Below are positions 1-10,900 of a DNA stretch of 64,000 nucleotides, piece by piece. This DNA comes from Tridacna crocea. Taxonomy: Eukaryota > Mollusca > Bivalvia > Cardiida > Cardiidae. The notes beneath the pieces are model-generated. The model was not told the DNA's origin. It searched no databases and was given only the letters and a program-made list of their open reading frames with translations. Position 1 is the stretch's first letter, and every line of letters starts with the position of its first letter. A program made the translations under genes and the position numbers. Location of the stretch: positions 32,440,427-32,504,426 of the forward strand of contig OX031065.1 of assembly GCA_943736015.1 (NCBI GenBank), given 5' to 3'.

Positions 1-146
1 GAAATATCCTTTCCAAGTTTCATCAAGATTGGCCAAGTGGTTTAGGAGAAGAAGATTTAAAGAAATTGTGGATGATGGACAAGGGACTAAGGACTTTGGG
101 TGATCACAAGAGCTCATCTTCAGCACTTCGTGCCCAGGTGAGCTAA
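1..146 (+). repeat. Modular repeat, 3' part
   Basis: Ends with a small hairpin (GCACTTCGTGC) followed by AGGTGAGCTAA, the 3' signature of a family seen throughout the window. The start lies outside. Confidence 0.6.
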
Positions 147-573
147 AAAAAAAATAATAATATCAAGGCCCAAAAGCCTTGAAACACTTGGTCTGTATTC
201 AGCAACCATTCCTAAAACAACAAATGGTTTAGCCAATCAAAATTTGCTGTGGCTAGGTCAGAATTTGTATCAATTTGTATCAATTTCTAAATCTAGGATT
301 AGACATAAAATTGATTTTTTAAGAATGGCTGTTGATTATGGACACTGGCTTCAATATCATTTATTGTGAAAATGCTTTTAGATGTTATTTAAATCATATT
401 GCAGCGACAAGTCCCTTATTCATATACGGCCTGGGTTCTACCAGTATTAGGCTAAGGCTCTAATGCATCTTGCCCAAGGACACTCCCACAAAAAAAAAAA
501 AAAACAGTACTTCCAGTAAGGCTTGAACCTTAAGTATCAAGGATACTACTGAGCCATGCAGGATCCCTAGACA
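147..573. other. Intergenic, nothing recognised
   Basis: AT-rich sequence with a poly-A run near 487. No gene, RNA or clear repeat seen. Confidence 0.5.
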
Positions 574-1525
574 AACAAAAGGGCCAAGATGGCCCTGGAT
601 TGCTCAAGTCAACTTTTTAGAGGACCATAGCCAATTTTTTTAAGTATACTGCATACAGCCCCCTGCCACCAGAACCATGTTTCTTGACCAATCAAAATTT
701 CACAAACAATTTTTCAAATGGGGCACCCAAGGAACAATTCTGTGTAATCGTATCAAAATCTGAAAAGAATTGCAAAGAATTTCTTTTTTTCAAAATAGTG
801 CAAAGAGCCTCCCCTCCACCATGGCCATGTTTTTTGACTTATCAAAATTTTGCAAAAAAGTTTTGTAGAGGATAACCAAAGGAACATTTCTGTGAAATTA
901 TTTCGAAATCTGACCAGTGGTTTCAGAGGAAAAAATTTCTTTGAAAATTCCATTTGGTTGCCATGGCAACCAGAATTTTTGATGTAATAAATTCTGTGAA
1001 CTACTTTTAAAGAGGACCTCCCAAGGAAAACACCAGCTAATTTTGGTAAAAAATGGGCCAGCGGTTTAAAAGATGTTGTTGTTTAAAGAGGATTTCTTCA
1101 TGTCTGTATAGTGCAAAAAGCCCCCCACCACATGAGCAATATTTTTTGATGGATCAAAATTTCATGAAAACTTTTTCAAATGGGGCACCTAAGGGACATT
1201 TTGGTGAAATTATTTTAAAATCTGGCCAGTGGTTCAGAGGAGGAACGTTTCTGTGAAATTATTTCAAAATCTGACCAGGGGTTTCAGAAGATAAGATTTT
1301 TAAAGAATTTCTTAGTAAACTCTATTTGGTTGCCATGGCAATCAGAGTTTTTGATAGATTCAAATTCTGTGAACACTTTTGAAAGAGGACCTCCCAAGGA
1401 ACATTCCAGCCAATTGGCCCAGCGATTTAGTAGGAGATGATATTTGAAGAATTGTTGATGACGGATGACCTACACTGGGTGATCCTAAAAGCTCCCCTTG
1501 AGCATGTTGTGCTCAGGTGAGCTAA
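574..1525 (+). repeat. Modular repeat, near full length
   Basis: Begins AACAAAAGGGCC with a hairpin (GGGCC, AAGAT, GGCCC) and ends GTGCTCAGGTGAGCTAA. It contains two or three related modules with TTGCCATGGCAA and ATTTCTGTGAAATT motifs. Confidence 0.65.
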
Positions 1526-2089
1526 AAAGGGGGCAAATAAATTAGCTAAATATGTGGATGTTCCACTTCAGGACTCTGTCATGGGCTTCATATTTACTAT
1601 ATTCCTACTTGCCATTGCCTCTGGCCCTTCCCATGCTCTCAAGATAAGTAATTTGAATCAAATGCTGCAAAGTACAGTAGATTTATTACAGATTTCACGA
1701 CCAAACCCATCACTACAAATTCTTTCTGAACACTAAGTCTTGTAACACAAAATTAGCTGAACTGTTCAAAAATCAATACCTCACAAAACTTTTCCTTTGT
1801 TAAATGCCATTGTTTTGAAAGATACCCATCTGCTAATTTTTACTGAATGTTTTTTGAAAAAAATAAATAAGAAATATCTATGGCCCCAAAGTATTTAAAG
1901 ATGATTTAGATTTGTCATTTGAAAAGAATCTCGGTTGGCATAAAATTACCTCAGGCCAAAATCATTTGTATCACTGGAGTCTTTTACATACCCCCATCTA
2001 AAAAGATGAAGGTACGTAGACGACTTCTTTTTAGAGGAGAGATGGCAAACTTGTCTATTTGTAGGATCATGTCTTTTTCCTTCCTAAGG
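1526..2089. other. Intergenic, one weak frame
   Basis: A 60-codon frame at 1554-1736 contains MGFIFTIFLLAIASGPSHA, which resembles a signal peptide, but nothing else supports a gene. The rest is AT-rich. Confidence 0.35.
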
Positions 2090-2770
2090 CCTGCCGTCCA
2101 CTACAACCCCGATTGCTTGTTGAAGGGTTGCAGATGAAAAATGGCTAATTTCGAGGAACTTTCAGGATGAAAATGGGCGGTGCTTGATAAACAGGGCTCG
2201 TTCGGCAGTGATACGCGGAACAGTATGTGGAAGGTTGCCGAAATCTTTCCGAAGTATGCGGATCCAGTACAGAAAAATGCCGATCGGTCCAGGATTGTTG
2301 ACCGAGTGTTTCCCGATCACGCAGAATGGCTGCAGTTCACTTGCAGAACATACAGAAGCGTTTAAGAATCAATGCCGACATGTTGGCGATGTGAGTGCCA
2401 AGGTGTATATAGGCGAGTTATCTGTCCTGAACCGCTCGGGGTGACAAAGTGAATAACAAACCTAGCCGAATGCTGCCGGATTATGTGTGATGTGTTTCAG
2501 AACGTCCGGAATGATCGCTGAAGGTTCCCCGAAGGGATGCCGACGCTTCCCCAAACTCGACGATCGGCGTCCAAATTTTAAAACTTTTAAAATTTGGATC
2601 CCGAAGCTTTTTTGATCCCGAATCGGCCAGACACACTAAGAATGTTCCCAGATGGGTTAAAGAAACATCAAGAATGGTTCCCGATCATTGCTAAGATGTG
2701 CCGAAGCATCCAGTTCCTGTCATTTTTACGATTGGGAACCTTTCGGGGTCCTAGTGGAGGGCCGGTCTTA
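2090..2770. other. GC- and CpG-rich island of unknown origin
   Basis: Base composition departs sharply from its neighbours, with many CpG, CCGAA and CGATCGG motifs. It contains a 13-bp-arm palindrome (CCAAATTTTAAAA, then its mirror) at 2571-2597. No convincing coding frame. It could be an old insertion or a promoter island. Confidence 0.45.
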
Positions 2771-3529
2771 GCTATCCAAAACGCTAAATATTATTGCACA
2801 TACAAACTTTACATTTCTACTCTCTTTAAAATAATTTCACTATACTCTCTACATAAAATTCATCGAGAACATTTTTATCAGGTTCTTGTGAAATTGATTG
2901 TTGCAACAGTAGTATCTTGGCTCCATTTTCTTGCCAACTGCATTAATGCGCAATGTGACAGTCGTACAGTCACGTGACAAGCATTATTTAGTATCCTCAA
3001 ATGAATGAGTGGACAGGAATCAAGTTCAAAAGTTATATTTTCTATCCATCGTAATCTATGCAATCTCACCAGTGCCAGGTGTAACATTTGCTTTGAAGCC
3101 ACAAGAATGACTATATTTTGATAAAATATTTGACAAAGTTGGTTATATTTGGCTTAAAATGAGTATCTTTAAAACACAGAGAACATGATTTAATTGCTAG
3201 TACAGATTTTAATCACAAAATGGATGCGGACGGATGCTGCAATAATTGGGTTTTTGTGTAATTTGAAATAAGGGTTATGTTCTTCGTGGGCTCAAGACTT
3301 TTTGGTTTATCAGGCAACATCTGATTATCTCTTCATATATTGAAAGAACATACTTTGAAGTGTTTCTGTGTCAAATTTCATGAAATTCTCTGCTCTAGAA
3401 GTAACTTGCTGAAGCACCTTTAACAATATAATTTCTGCCAAATAAAACAATATCACATTCAGAATAATTGTAAACAATGATTCACAGTTCCTAGAAATGT
3501 CATTCCAATGCTACAAGTAACAAAATTTT
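2771..3529. other. Intergenic, nothing recognised
   Basis: AT-rich, with no gene-like frame. A CACGTGAC box at 2970-2977 is the only sharp motif. Confidence 0.45.
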
Positions 3530-4754
3530 AACAAGAGGGAGAGCCATGATGGCCCCGGAGCGCTCACCTGAGTCAATAGGCAAAATTCACTCTACATGCG
3601 TAATTCAATTTCCAACAAATTGTCAGGTCAATTGAACATAAAATGTGGCCTCTAGAGTGTCCACAAGGAATTCTATAAGCTGCCCAAGTGACCCAGTTTA
3701 TCACCCAATATGACCCAATTCAGAACTCATCAAAAAATTTATCAAGACAAACACTCTGAATAATTTTCAAGTTAACTGAGCACTAAATGTGGACTTTAGA
3801 AAGTATTTCTTAAATTTGACCAAGTGACCTAGTTTGTGACCCAAGGTTACCCAATTTTGAACCAATCCTTTATTTCATCAAGACAAACATTCTGATCAAG
3901 TCAAAGTCCATTGAGCAAGAAATGTTGCCTCTAGAGTGCCCACAAGGTATTTCTTTAATTTGACCTAGTGACCTAGATTATGGTATCACAGGGGACCAAA
4001 ATTTGTACCTATTCCAGTTTTCATAAATAAAAATATTTTAATAAATTGAATCAATTAAACAATAAATGTGGAATTTAAATGTAGAGTGCCCAAATTTGAC
4101 CCAGTGACCTAGTTTGAAACCCCACATGACCCAAACTTAGACTCATGTGAGATTCTATCAAGACAAACATTCTGACAAATTTTCAAATCAATTAAGCAAA
4201 AAATGTTTTGACCCAAGGGGCATCATATGAACAAATCTGTTAGAGGTCTACTAGGAGATGCTAGATGCCAAATACCAAAGCTCCACACCATCCAGTTTCA
4301 GAGAAGAAGGATTTTAACTTTCCCTTCTTTGTTGCTTTGTTCAAACTTGTGACCCCTGGGATAGGGCCATTTTTGACCCCAGGGGCATTATTTGAACAAA
4401 CTTGGTAGAGGACTACTACGAGATACTACAAACCAAATATCAAAGCTCTTGGCTTTCTGGTTTCAGACTTTTTTTTTTTTTTAAAGATTTTTAAAGATGT
4501 TGCAGCTTTTCCCTTTTTTGTTGCTGTTTGCAACCAGAGTTAATGGATTAATTCAATTCTTTTAACAACTTTGGTACAACTTCACCCCATGAACATGCCT
4601 CTTAAGTTTCAACATGACTGGCCCACTGGTTTGGGAAAAGAAGATGTTAAAAGGAATTGTGGACAGATGGACAGGCAGACAGATAGACAGATGGATGCAG
4701 GGCAATGACCGATCATAATACCTCATCGTAGCTCTTTGTGCTCAGATGAGCTTA
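3530..4754 (+). repeat. Modular repeat, near full length
   Basis: Starts AACAAGAGGGAGAGCCATGAT and ends GTGCTCAGATGAGCTTA. It holds repeated modules with CTAGTGACCTAG-like and TTTGACCCCAGGGGCAT phrases and a GACAGATGGAC run near the end. Confidence 0.65.
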
Positions 4755-4865
4755 AAAATATAACAAAAATGACAGCAATAAATCTCCCAGCTTTCATGTA
4801 TGAAGCAAAAGTTTGCAAGGAGTAATACATCCTTATACAATGTAGTTTATTAACCTAAATCGGGT

Positions 4866-5091
4866 TTAACCCTTTACCAAAAAATTTCTGGTTTTTACCA
4901 GACTGAGATAAAAGTCTTTTGAAAAACATTGTGGGAAAAGGAGTAAATGCTGGTAACCAGAATTTTTTCCTCCCACAATGTTTTCTACCCTGCTGGAAAC
5001 AAATTTCAAGTTTTGAGTTATGTTTATTTTGTCCTCTGCCAGTACTTTCAATTTGGGACAGGCTAAAATTTTGTTGTGTGGTAAAAAGTTA
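4866..5091 (+). repeat. TTAA palindrome element
   Basis: TTAACCCTTTACC start and GGTAAAAAGTT end, with a worn central dyad around AAATGCTGGTAACCAG. Confidence 0.8.
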
Positions 5092-5660
5092 TTTCATCAA
5101 TACATACTGAAACATTGTGGCAAAGGGAAAAATAATTGCATTTACCATTTTGTTTTAAAAAGGTTGGCAGTCATTAATAGGTTAAAAATAATACACTTAA
5201 AAATACATATTGATTAAATCTGTAATTTATACAGATGGGACCAAATATTGGAATATTCTAAAAACGAATGAATATTCCTTCCCATCCATAGTAAATTATG
5301 TATAAATAGAAATAAATGTATGACAACAAAAGTGGAATTTACATCTTTGAGCATCATATAATCAAACTGACCTCTTTCTGAAAGGCTGAAATTCAGAGAG
5401 ATCTTAATGTTCAAGGCTTGACAAAAGAAGCAGAAAAAATAGATTAATGATCAGACTGCACATCCTGTGCAGTCTAATCTTGATCTATTCTGCCTGAAAA
5501 AGTCCCTATTTTGGCCTATGTCACTGAAAGTGCAATTATTTTTTTAACCCCGATATAAGTCCACTAACTGAAGCTACATACCAGATATTACAGGTCTAAG
5601 CTGCATGGTTATAAATAAGAAGATATTTCAAAGGTTCCACAACACAATGATAGTATGGTG
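5092..5660. other. Intergenic with a GATCAGACTGCACA fragment
   Basis: At 5450-5500 lies a fragment of a dispersed repeat (GATCAGACTGCACATCCTG). Related pieces occur near 8455, 36303, 52612 and 61880. The rest is unassigned. Confidence 0.45.
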
Positions 5661-5890
5661 TTAACCTTTTCCCAAACGGCAAATTTTGGACCAGACCAAA
5701 TTGAAAGCATTTTGCAGATGACAAATTAACAGTTGCTAAAAATATGATTTTTCTATATGATAGGGTAGAAAACATTGTGGGAAAAGGAGAAAATGCTGGT
5801 TACCAGCATTTTCTCCTTTTCCCACAATGTTTTCAAAAGGCTTCTATTCCTGACCCGTAAAAACCGGGGATTGTTTGGGAAAGGGTTTAA
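5661..5890 (-). repeat. TTAA palindrome element, CGGCAAATTTTGG subfamily
   Basis: Complete, with a perfect central dyad. It shares distinctive internal sequence with the nested copy at 53842-54059. Confidence 0.9.
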
Positions 5891-6150
5891 CATCTTTTTC
5901 AACATTATTTCAATCATATCGCAATGACCAGTGCTCTCCATGCTTTCCTGGAGTTCCTTTTTACCAGTATTCTGCACAATATTCTTTTGGAGCCACTGGC
6001 TGTTCACAACAATGGTAAGTGGTGAGAATGGAATGAATCCTGTTGCACTGACTATCATCGACCCATATAAGAAAATTGGATGAATCAGGGATTGATCCGG
6101 TGATACCCTGATCTGAAGTCCTGTTTACTACCAACTGAGCTACTTCCACA
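5891..6150 (-). repeat. tRNA-derived SINE
   Basis: The minus strand has an A-box-like TAGCTCAGTTGGTAG (6127-6141) and a B-box-like GGATCAATCCC. The tail end is not sharply defined. Confidence 0.55.
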
Positions 6151-6442
6151 ACATAAAGCCCCTGTGGCAGATCCCGTTGGAGGATAGTTCTAAGGTTAAG
6201 ATGGCATTCCAGACACCTTTAGGTTTATTTCAGTTCATAGTCATGCCATTTGGGCTTGTTACGGCTGGTGCTACTTTTACATGTATGATGCATATATTAT
6301 TTGAGAAGCTGGATAATACAGACCTCTGGGATGTGGCTCTTTTTGATCCCTAGCTTTTGAACAAAGTTGATGGCGATCCACTTTATGAAGCCATATATAA
6401 AATTAGTAGATGAAGAATTCATGGTAAAAATAGAGAATATAT

Positions 6443-6671
6443 TTAACCCTTTACCAAACAATCCCTGGTTTTTACGGCCCAGAGGAAGAAGCTTTCTAAA
6501 AACACTGTGGGAAAAGGAGAAAATGCTGGTAACCAGCATTTTCCCCTTTTCCCACAATGTTTTCTACTCTTCTAAAGTGACATTTCATTTTTTGAGTCAA
6601 GTTTATTTTGCCATCTGCAAATCCTTTCAATTTGGACCAGTCTAAAATTTTGTTGTTTGGTAAAGAGTTAA
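6443..6671 (+). repeat. TTAA palindrome element
   Basis: Complete; arms pair from CACTGTGGGAAAAGG to CCTTTTCCCACAATG. Confidence 0.9.
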
Positions 6672-6699
6672 ACTTTACTATTTAAGCATACATAAAACT

Positions 6700-7640
6700 T
6701 TCAATCCCCATGGGACCAACTTGAACCCCTGGGCTATAATTTAAACATTTTTGGTATAGGTACAATAATGCTTACAGAATATTACAGTTCTAGCTTGGTT
6801 TGGAACAACACAATTTCTTCAGCTTTCCATTTTACAAGTAAAAGCTTATATAAAACATGTGATCCTGAAGGCAAGGCTAATTTTGACACCAGGACTATAA
6901 TTCAAACCACCGAGATAAAGTAAAGCTACATGTATAATTGAGTATTCCTTGGCCTTACTGTAAGCAATGATACTACTTTTTAAAATATTTTTAAAATCAA
7001 TTTGACCCATCTTGGTAACGTTCTATTTGATGTAGATAAATGCCAAATTTATACCTTACACCTTACACCTTAGTGACAGATAAGAAAGTATTATAAACGA
7101 AAATGTGTGTGTGTTTTTTTTGGGGGGGTGGGTGTGCCATGATGGCAACCAGGGACTTCTCCGAAATTTATTTCTTTGAAGTAATTCTGAAAAGGACCAC
7201 ACCAGAATTGCTTCTCTGATGTATGCTCATAATGGATTCAGTATTTTCAGAGAAGCCATTTTTATACCTCTAACAAATGGACAGAGTGTTGGTTGGTTGG
7301 TTGTATTGGGGTTTAACGCCACTTTAACAGCTAAAGTCATATCTTGGCCGTCGGTGATGCACATGTGTTTCCTGGCTTTCTCACACCAGTACTAATACAA
7401 CTTTCTTTCCAAAGCCACCGACTACTTTTCTCACTTGCTTCAGCAGAGATGAGAGGCGTAAAATACGCCGGAAAAGAAGTTCGCCTCAACCGGGTATCGA
7501 ACTCACAACCACCAGGTCATGAGTCTGACACGCTCACCACTGAGCCACCTGGGCGGGCATATGGACAGAGTGGTGGACAGACAAAGTGACCGAAGCACAA
7601 CAGACACTAGGCCATGACATAAGCTCACTGGCCTCTAGCA
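6700..7640 (+). repeat. Modular repeat interrupted by a SINE
   Basis: Worn modules (GACCCCTGGGC-like, CCATGATGGCAACCAGGG) ending near GGCCATGACATAAGCTCACTGG. The SINE at 7289-7560 splits it. Confidence 0.5.
7289..7560 (-). repeat. tRNA-derived SINE with 12-bp target duplication
   Basis: The minus-strand head has TGGCTCAGTGGTGAGCG (A box) and GAGTTCGATACC (B box). The tail runs GGCGTTAAACCCCAATAC and then CCAA repeats, as in known molluscan SINEs. The 12-mer ATGGACAGAGTG stands at both edges (7277-7288 and 7561-7572). Confidence 0.88.
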
Positions 7641-7832
7641 TTGGCAACTTGAATTAGAGTACATTCAAAATCAGTGTGCATGTTCTGTTAAACCTGATCA
7701 TAATCCACACTATACTAGTCTTATAAGTAATCAAAGCCTGTTTCAGCCTTCAAGGATAAATATTTTTCAAATTGGCATCAGTTACAGAGTGACAGAAAAG
7801 CTTAGCAAATGGTTACTGGAAAATTTTGAGGA

Positions 7833-7996
7833 TCAGTCAAAGCTACCAAAACTTCCAAAGCTTCCACAACTTCCAAAACTGCTAAGTGAGCTCCAGCTTC
7901 CACACCTTCCCATTCCAAACCCTCCAAAGCCCCATCCTAGTCCGTGTCCCATCATTCTCCCAGCACCATACCCAAGGGCTGCTCCACCTATCAAAC
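7833..7996 (-). CDS. PH gene exon 8 (stop)
   Basis: Residues 275-328, beginning GLIGGAALGYGAGRMMGHG and ending GSFGSFGSFD before TGA. The acceptor is CCTTTCCCAG. The codons of the GSF repeat resemble a small tandem of GGAAGTTTT. I did not find a clear polyadenylation signal nearby. Confidence 0.8.
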
Positions 7997-10900
7997 CTGG
8001 GAAAGGGAAAATATGGTTACTATCGGTTTTCATTTTACACTAAATAATCGCATATGGCTTGCAAAACGCGAAAAGGGACATTTTGGACATTTGCATAAAG
8101 TGGAAAGAGGAAATGCTTGAAATCAGCACTGCATGCTTTTCTACCCTTTGTAAAATCACTTAATCTATTTTTGAATCAAACTTCTTTTGCTGCCTACAGA
8201 AACTTTCAATTTGGTTTAGTCAAAAGTTCTATCATTTGTTTACCCTTTACCACACAATGACGACTTTTGATGACCCTGAGATGGAAACCCTTTGAAAACA
8301 TTGTGGGAAAAGGAGAAAATGCTGGTTTCTACCCTTCCCAAATCAAATTTCGATTTTTCATTCATATTTATTTTGCCGTCTGCAAATGCTTTCAATTTGG
8401 ATTAGTCTATAAATTTTTGTTTAGTAATGAGTTAAAGCATTGAAATATATTAATGGTCAGTGTAGATCCATGATCAATCTGCACATCTTGTGAGCTAAAT
8501 CTCTGCCAAAAAGTCCAATACATGGAAAAGACCAATAAATGACAAAAGTTGCACCCCACCCCCTTCTAAAAAACCAGCACACAAACCATTTTCCATGATA
8601 CTAACCTGCTGCCATTTTTCCAGTATTACTACCCATTATTCCTCCGAAACCTCCTGATTTTTTCTTATCCTGTACATACACAACCTGTTGTTGTGGATAG
8701 CCCTGGGCTGCGTATCCTTGGGGAGGTGGGGCCTGGTATCCATAGGGCGCTGCAAAACATTTCAAAATCAATAAAAAAAATCCTGTCAGTATAATTTAGT
8801 TTTACTTCTTTCACACAGAAGCAGACTCGCAATACAAAATATTGTTACACTATTTCGAAGGTCTAAAGCCATATTGAATTGTAAGAGGGAAACTCAACCT
8901 TTGCTTCAAATCTACAATAATTTATAAACTTTAAAATAACACTTAATTCCAGAAAATTACCAGCCTTTTAACACTGTAACAGATTATCTATACTTTTAAT
9001 GACCCTGGAGATGAAAGCTTTTGAAAATTACCAAAAATGGAGAAAATTCTGGTTACCAGCATTTTCTCTCAATGCATGCATCCATACTGGTGACCTTCAT
9101 TTTCTTTTTTAAGCACAGTATTTTCAACAGCCATCTTTTCTACTGTCATTAAAACATGGGAGTGACTTCAGCACAACTAAGATGATTTTGAGAAAACAAG
9201 AGGGCCGAGATGGCCCTGGATCACTCACCTAAATTTTTTAAGGGACCATATCCAACTTTTTTAAAGTATTGAAATTTTAGAAACAAAATCATCATTTTGC
9301 CTGGCAATTGAAAAGGTCACCTGTAAAAATCATTTCAAATCTGTCACCACCCCTAAAACCACTATCATAGCTATGTTTTCATGACACAGAATTCTTCAAA
9401 TAAATTTTGAGATAGTTTACCCAAGAACAGATTCTTGAACAAAAGCACATGTCCGATAGTGGCTAAAAATATTAGGTCCAAAAAGAGCACCACATCGGGG
9501 TGCCAATGGTTAGCTATTGGTTACTGGATAGTAAGTTAAAATTCCAAGTCACAAAAGGGGCGTAATTTTGACAAAATAATTCTAGAGTTACCTGCCCTTA
9601 TTGTATGGTTTACTCTTTTACTAGTGAACAATTAATCCAAGTTTCAAGTATATGATAAGACCTTTTGTTGATATGGTAGAAAATATTATGGAAAACAAGA
9701 AAATGCTAGTTTCCAACATTTCCTCCATTATCCACAATGTTTTCAAAAGCTCTCTTTTTTTTTACACATGGGATTTTTGGTATCACTTTAGATAATTCTA
9801 TGTTAGAAAAGGTCTTTATCAAACCAAAAAATCTTGGGAATTTCCAAACTGTGTGCATTTGCAGAGAACAAAATAGAACAGAACCCATATGATGCAGTTG
9901 ATCTTTTAACCCTCTACCCCACAAGGCATTTCTATGGTATCTCTAAATGACCCTGAATAACAGCAAGGATGAAGCCATTTCTTATATGTATACGACACCT
10001 TTTCATAGCATAGAAAACATTGTGACGAAAGGTGAAATTGCTCGTCACGAGCAATTTCACCTTTTGCCACAATGTTTTCAAAAGGCTCCTACAAGCAATG
10101 CATAGAAAGGAGTTTCTATGGAGTAAAGGGTAAACTCTTTCCCAAAAAGTACAGAGTTTAAACAACTATGACACTGAAGGCTTTTGAAAACATAATGGAA
10201 AAAGAAGAAAATACTGATAACCTGGATTTTCTCCTTTTCCCACAAGGTTTTCTTCCCTCTTAAAGTGATTCATGTTTAGCACAGTTTTGTAATTGAGACC
10301 CCCAAAAGCTCCAATTTGGCCTAATGTAAAATCCTGTTGTCTTGAAAGCAGTTATATGGTATAAATGAATGCTCATAGCCGGCATTTTCTGCATTCAAAA
10401 ACGTATACAAAGCCATTCTTTGTCAGTGTCATAAAAAACAGAAATGTTGAATTCAGTGACCACTGACATAGCTTTGAAATACAAACCTGACTGCCATTGT
10501 TGCTGAGGATAGCCGCCATACTGTTGGGTGGGATATTGTTGCTGTGGGTAACCCTGAGGTGCATATGGCTGTTGTTGGGGGTAGGGAGATTGCTGTGGGT
10601 ATGGGCTCTGTTGTGGGTAGGGCTGTTGGATAGGTGGGGTCTGATAATTACTTGGGCCTGGTGCTGCAGATAAATAAAACATTTTGTAAGAAATCTCAGA
10701 ATATTTAGACTTTTATCATTTTGTTAACTCTTGTCTTTACCACACAATTTCAAATTTAACATTCCTAAAAAAGAATATTTTTGAATACATTGTGGAAAAA
10801 AGAGCCGCAAATTGTCGCAAGATACGCTCGTCTTACCCCAAGTTGTAAAGTTTGGGCATAATAATCATATAGGGGAGGTAGAGAAAAATAATAGTGCAGA

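Noticed and set aside
1554-1736. 60-codon frame with a signal-peptide-like start
   Set aside because: No splice sites, no similarity I recognise, and a hydrophobic run of this size is common by chance in AT-rich DNA.
2594-2977. 127-codon frame across the edge of the GC-rich block
   Set aside because: It crosses a composition boundary and has no domain or codon pattern supporting it.
6080-6150. Functional tRNA gene
   Set aside because: The A and B boxes are present, but the cloverleaf arms do not pair; it is the head of a SINE. The same holds near 7480, 41340, 42680 and 61013.
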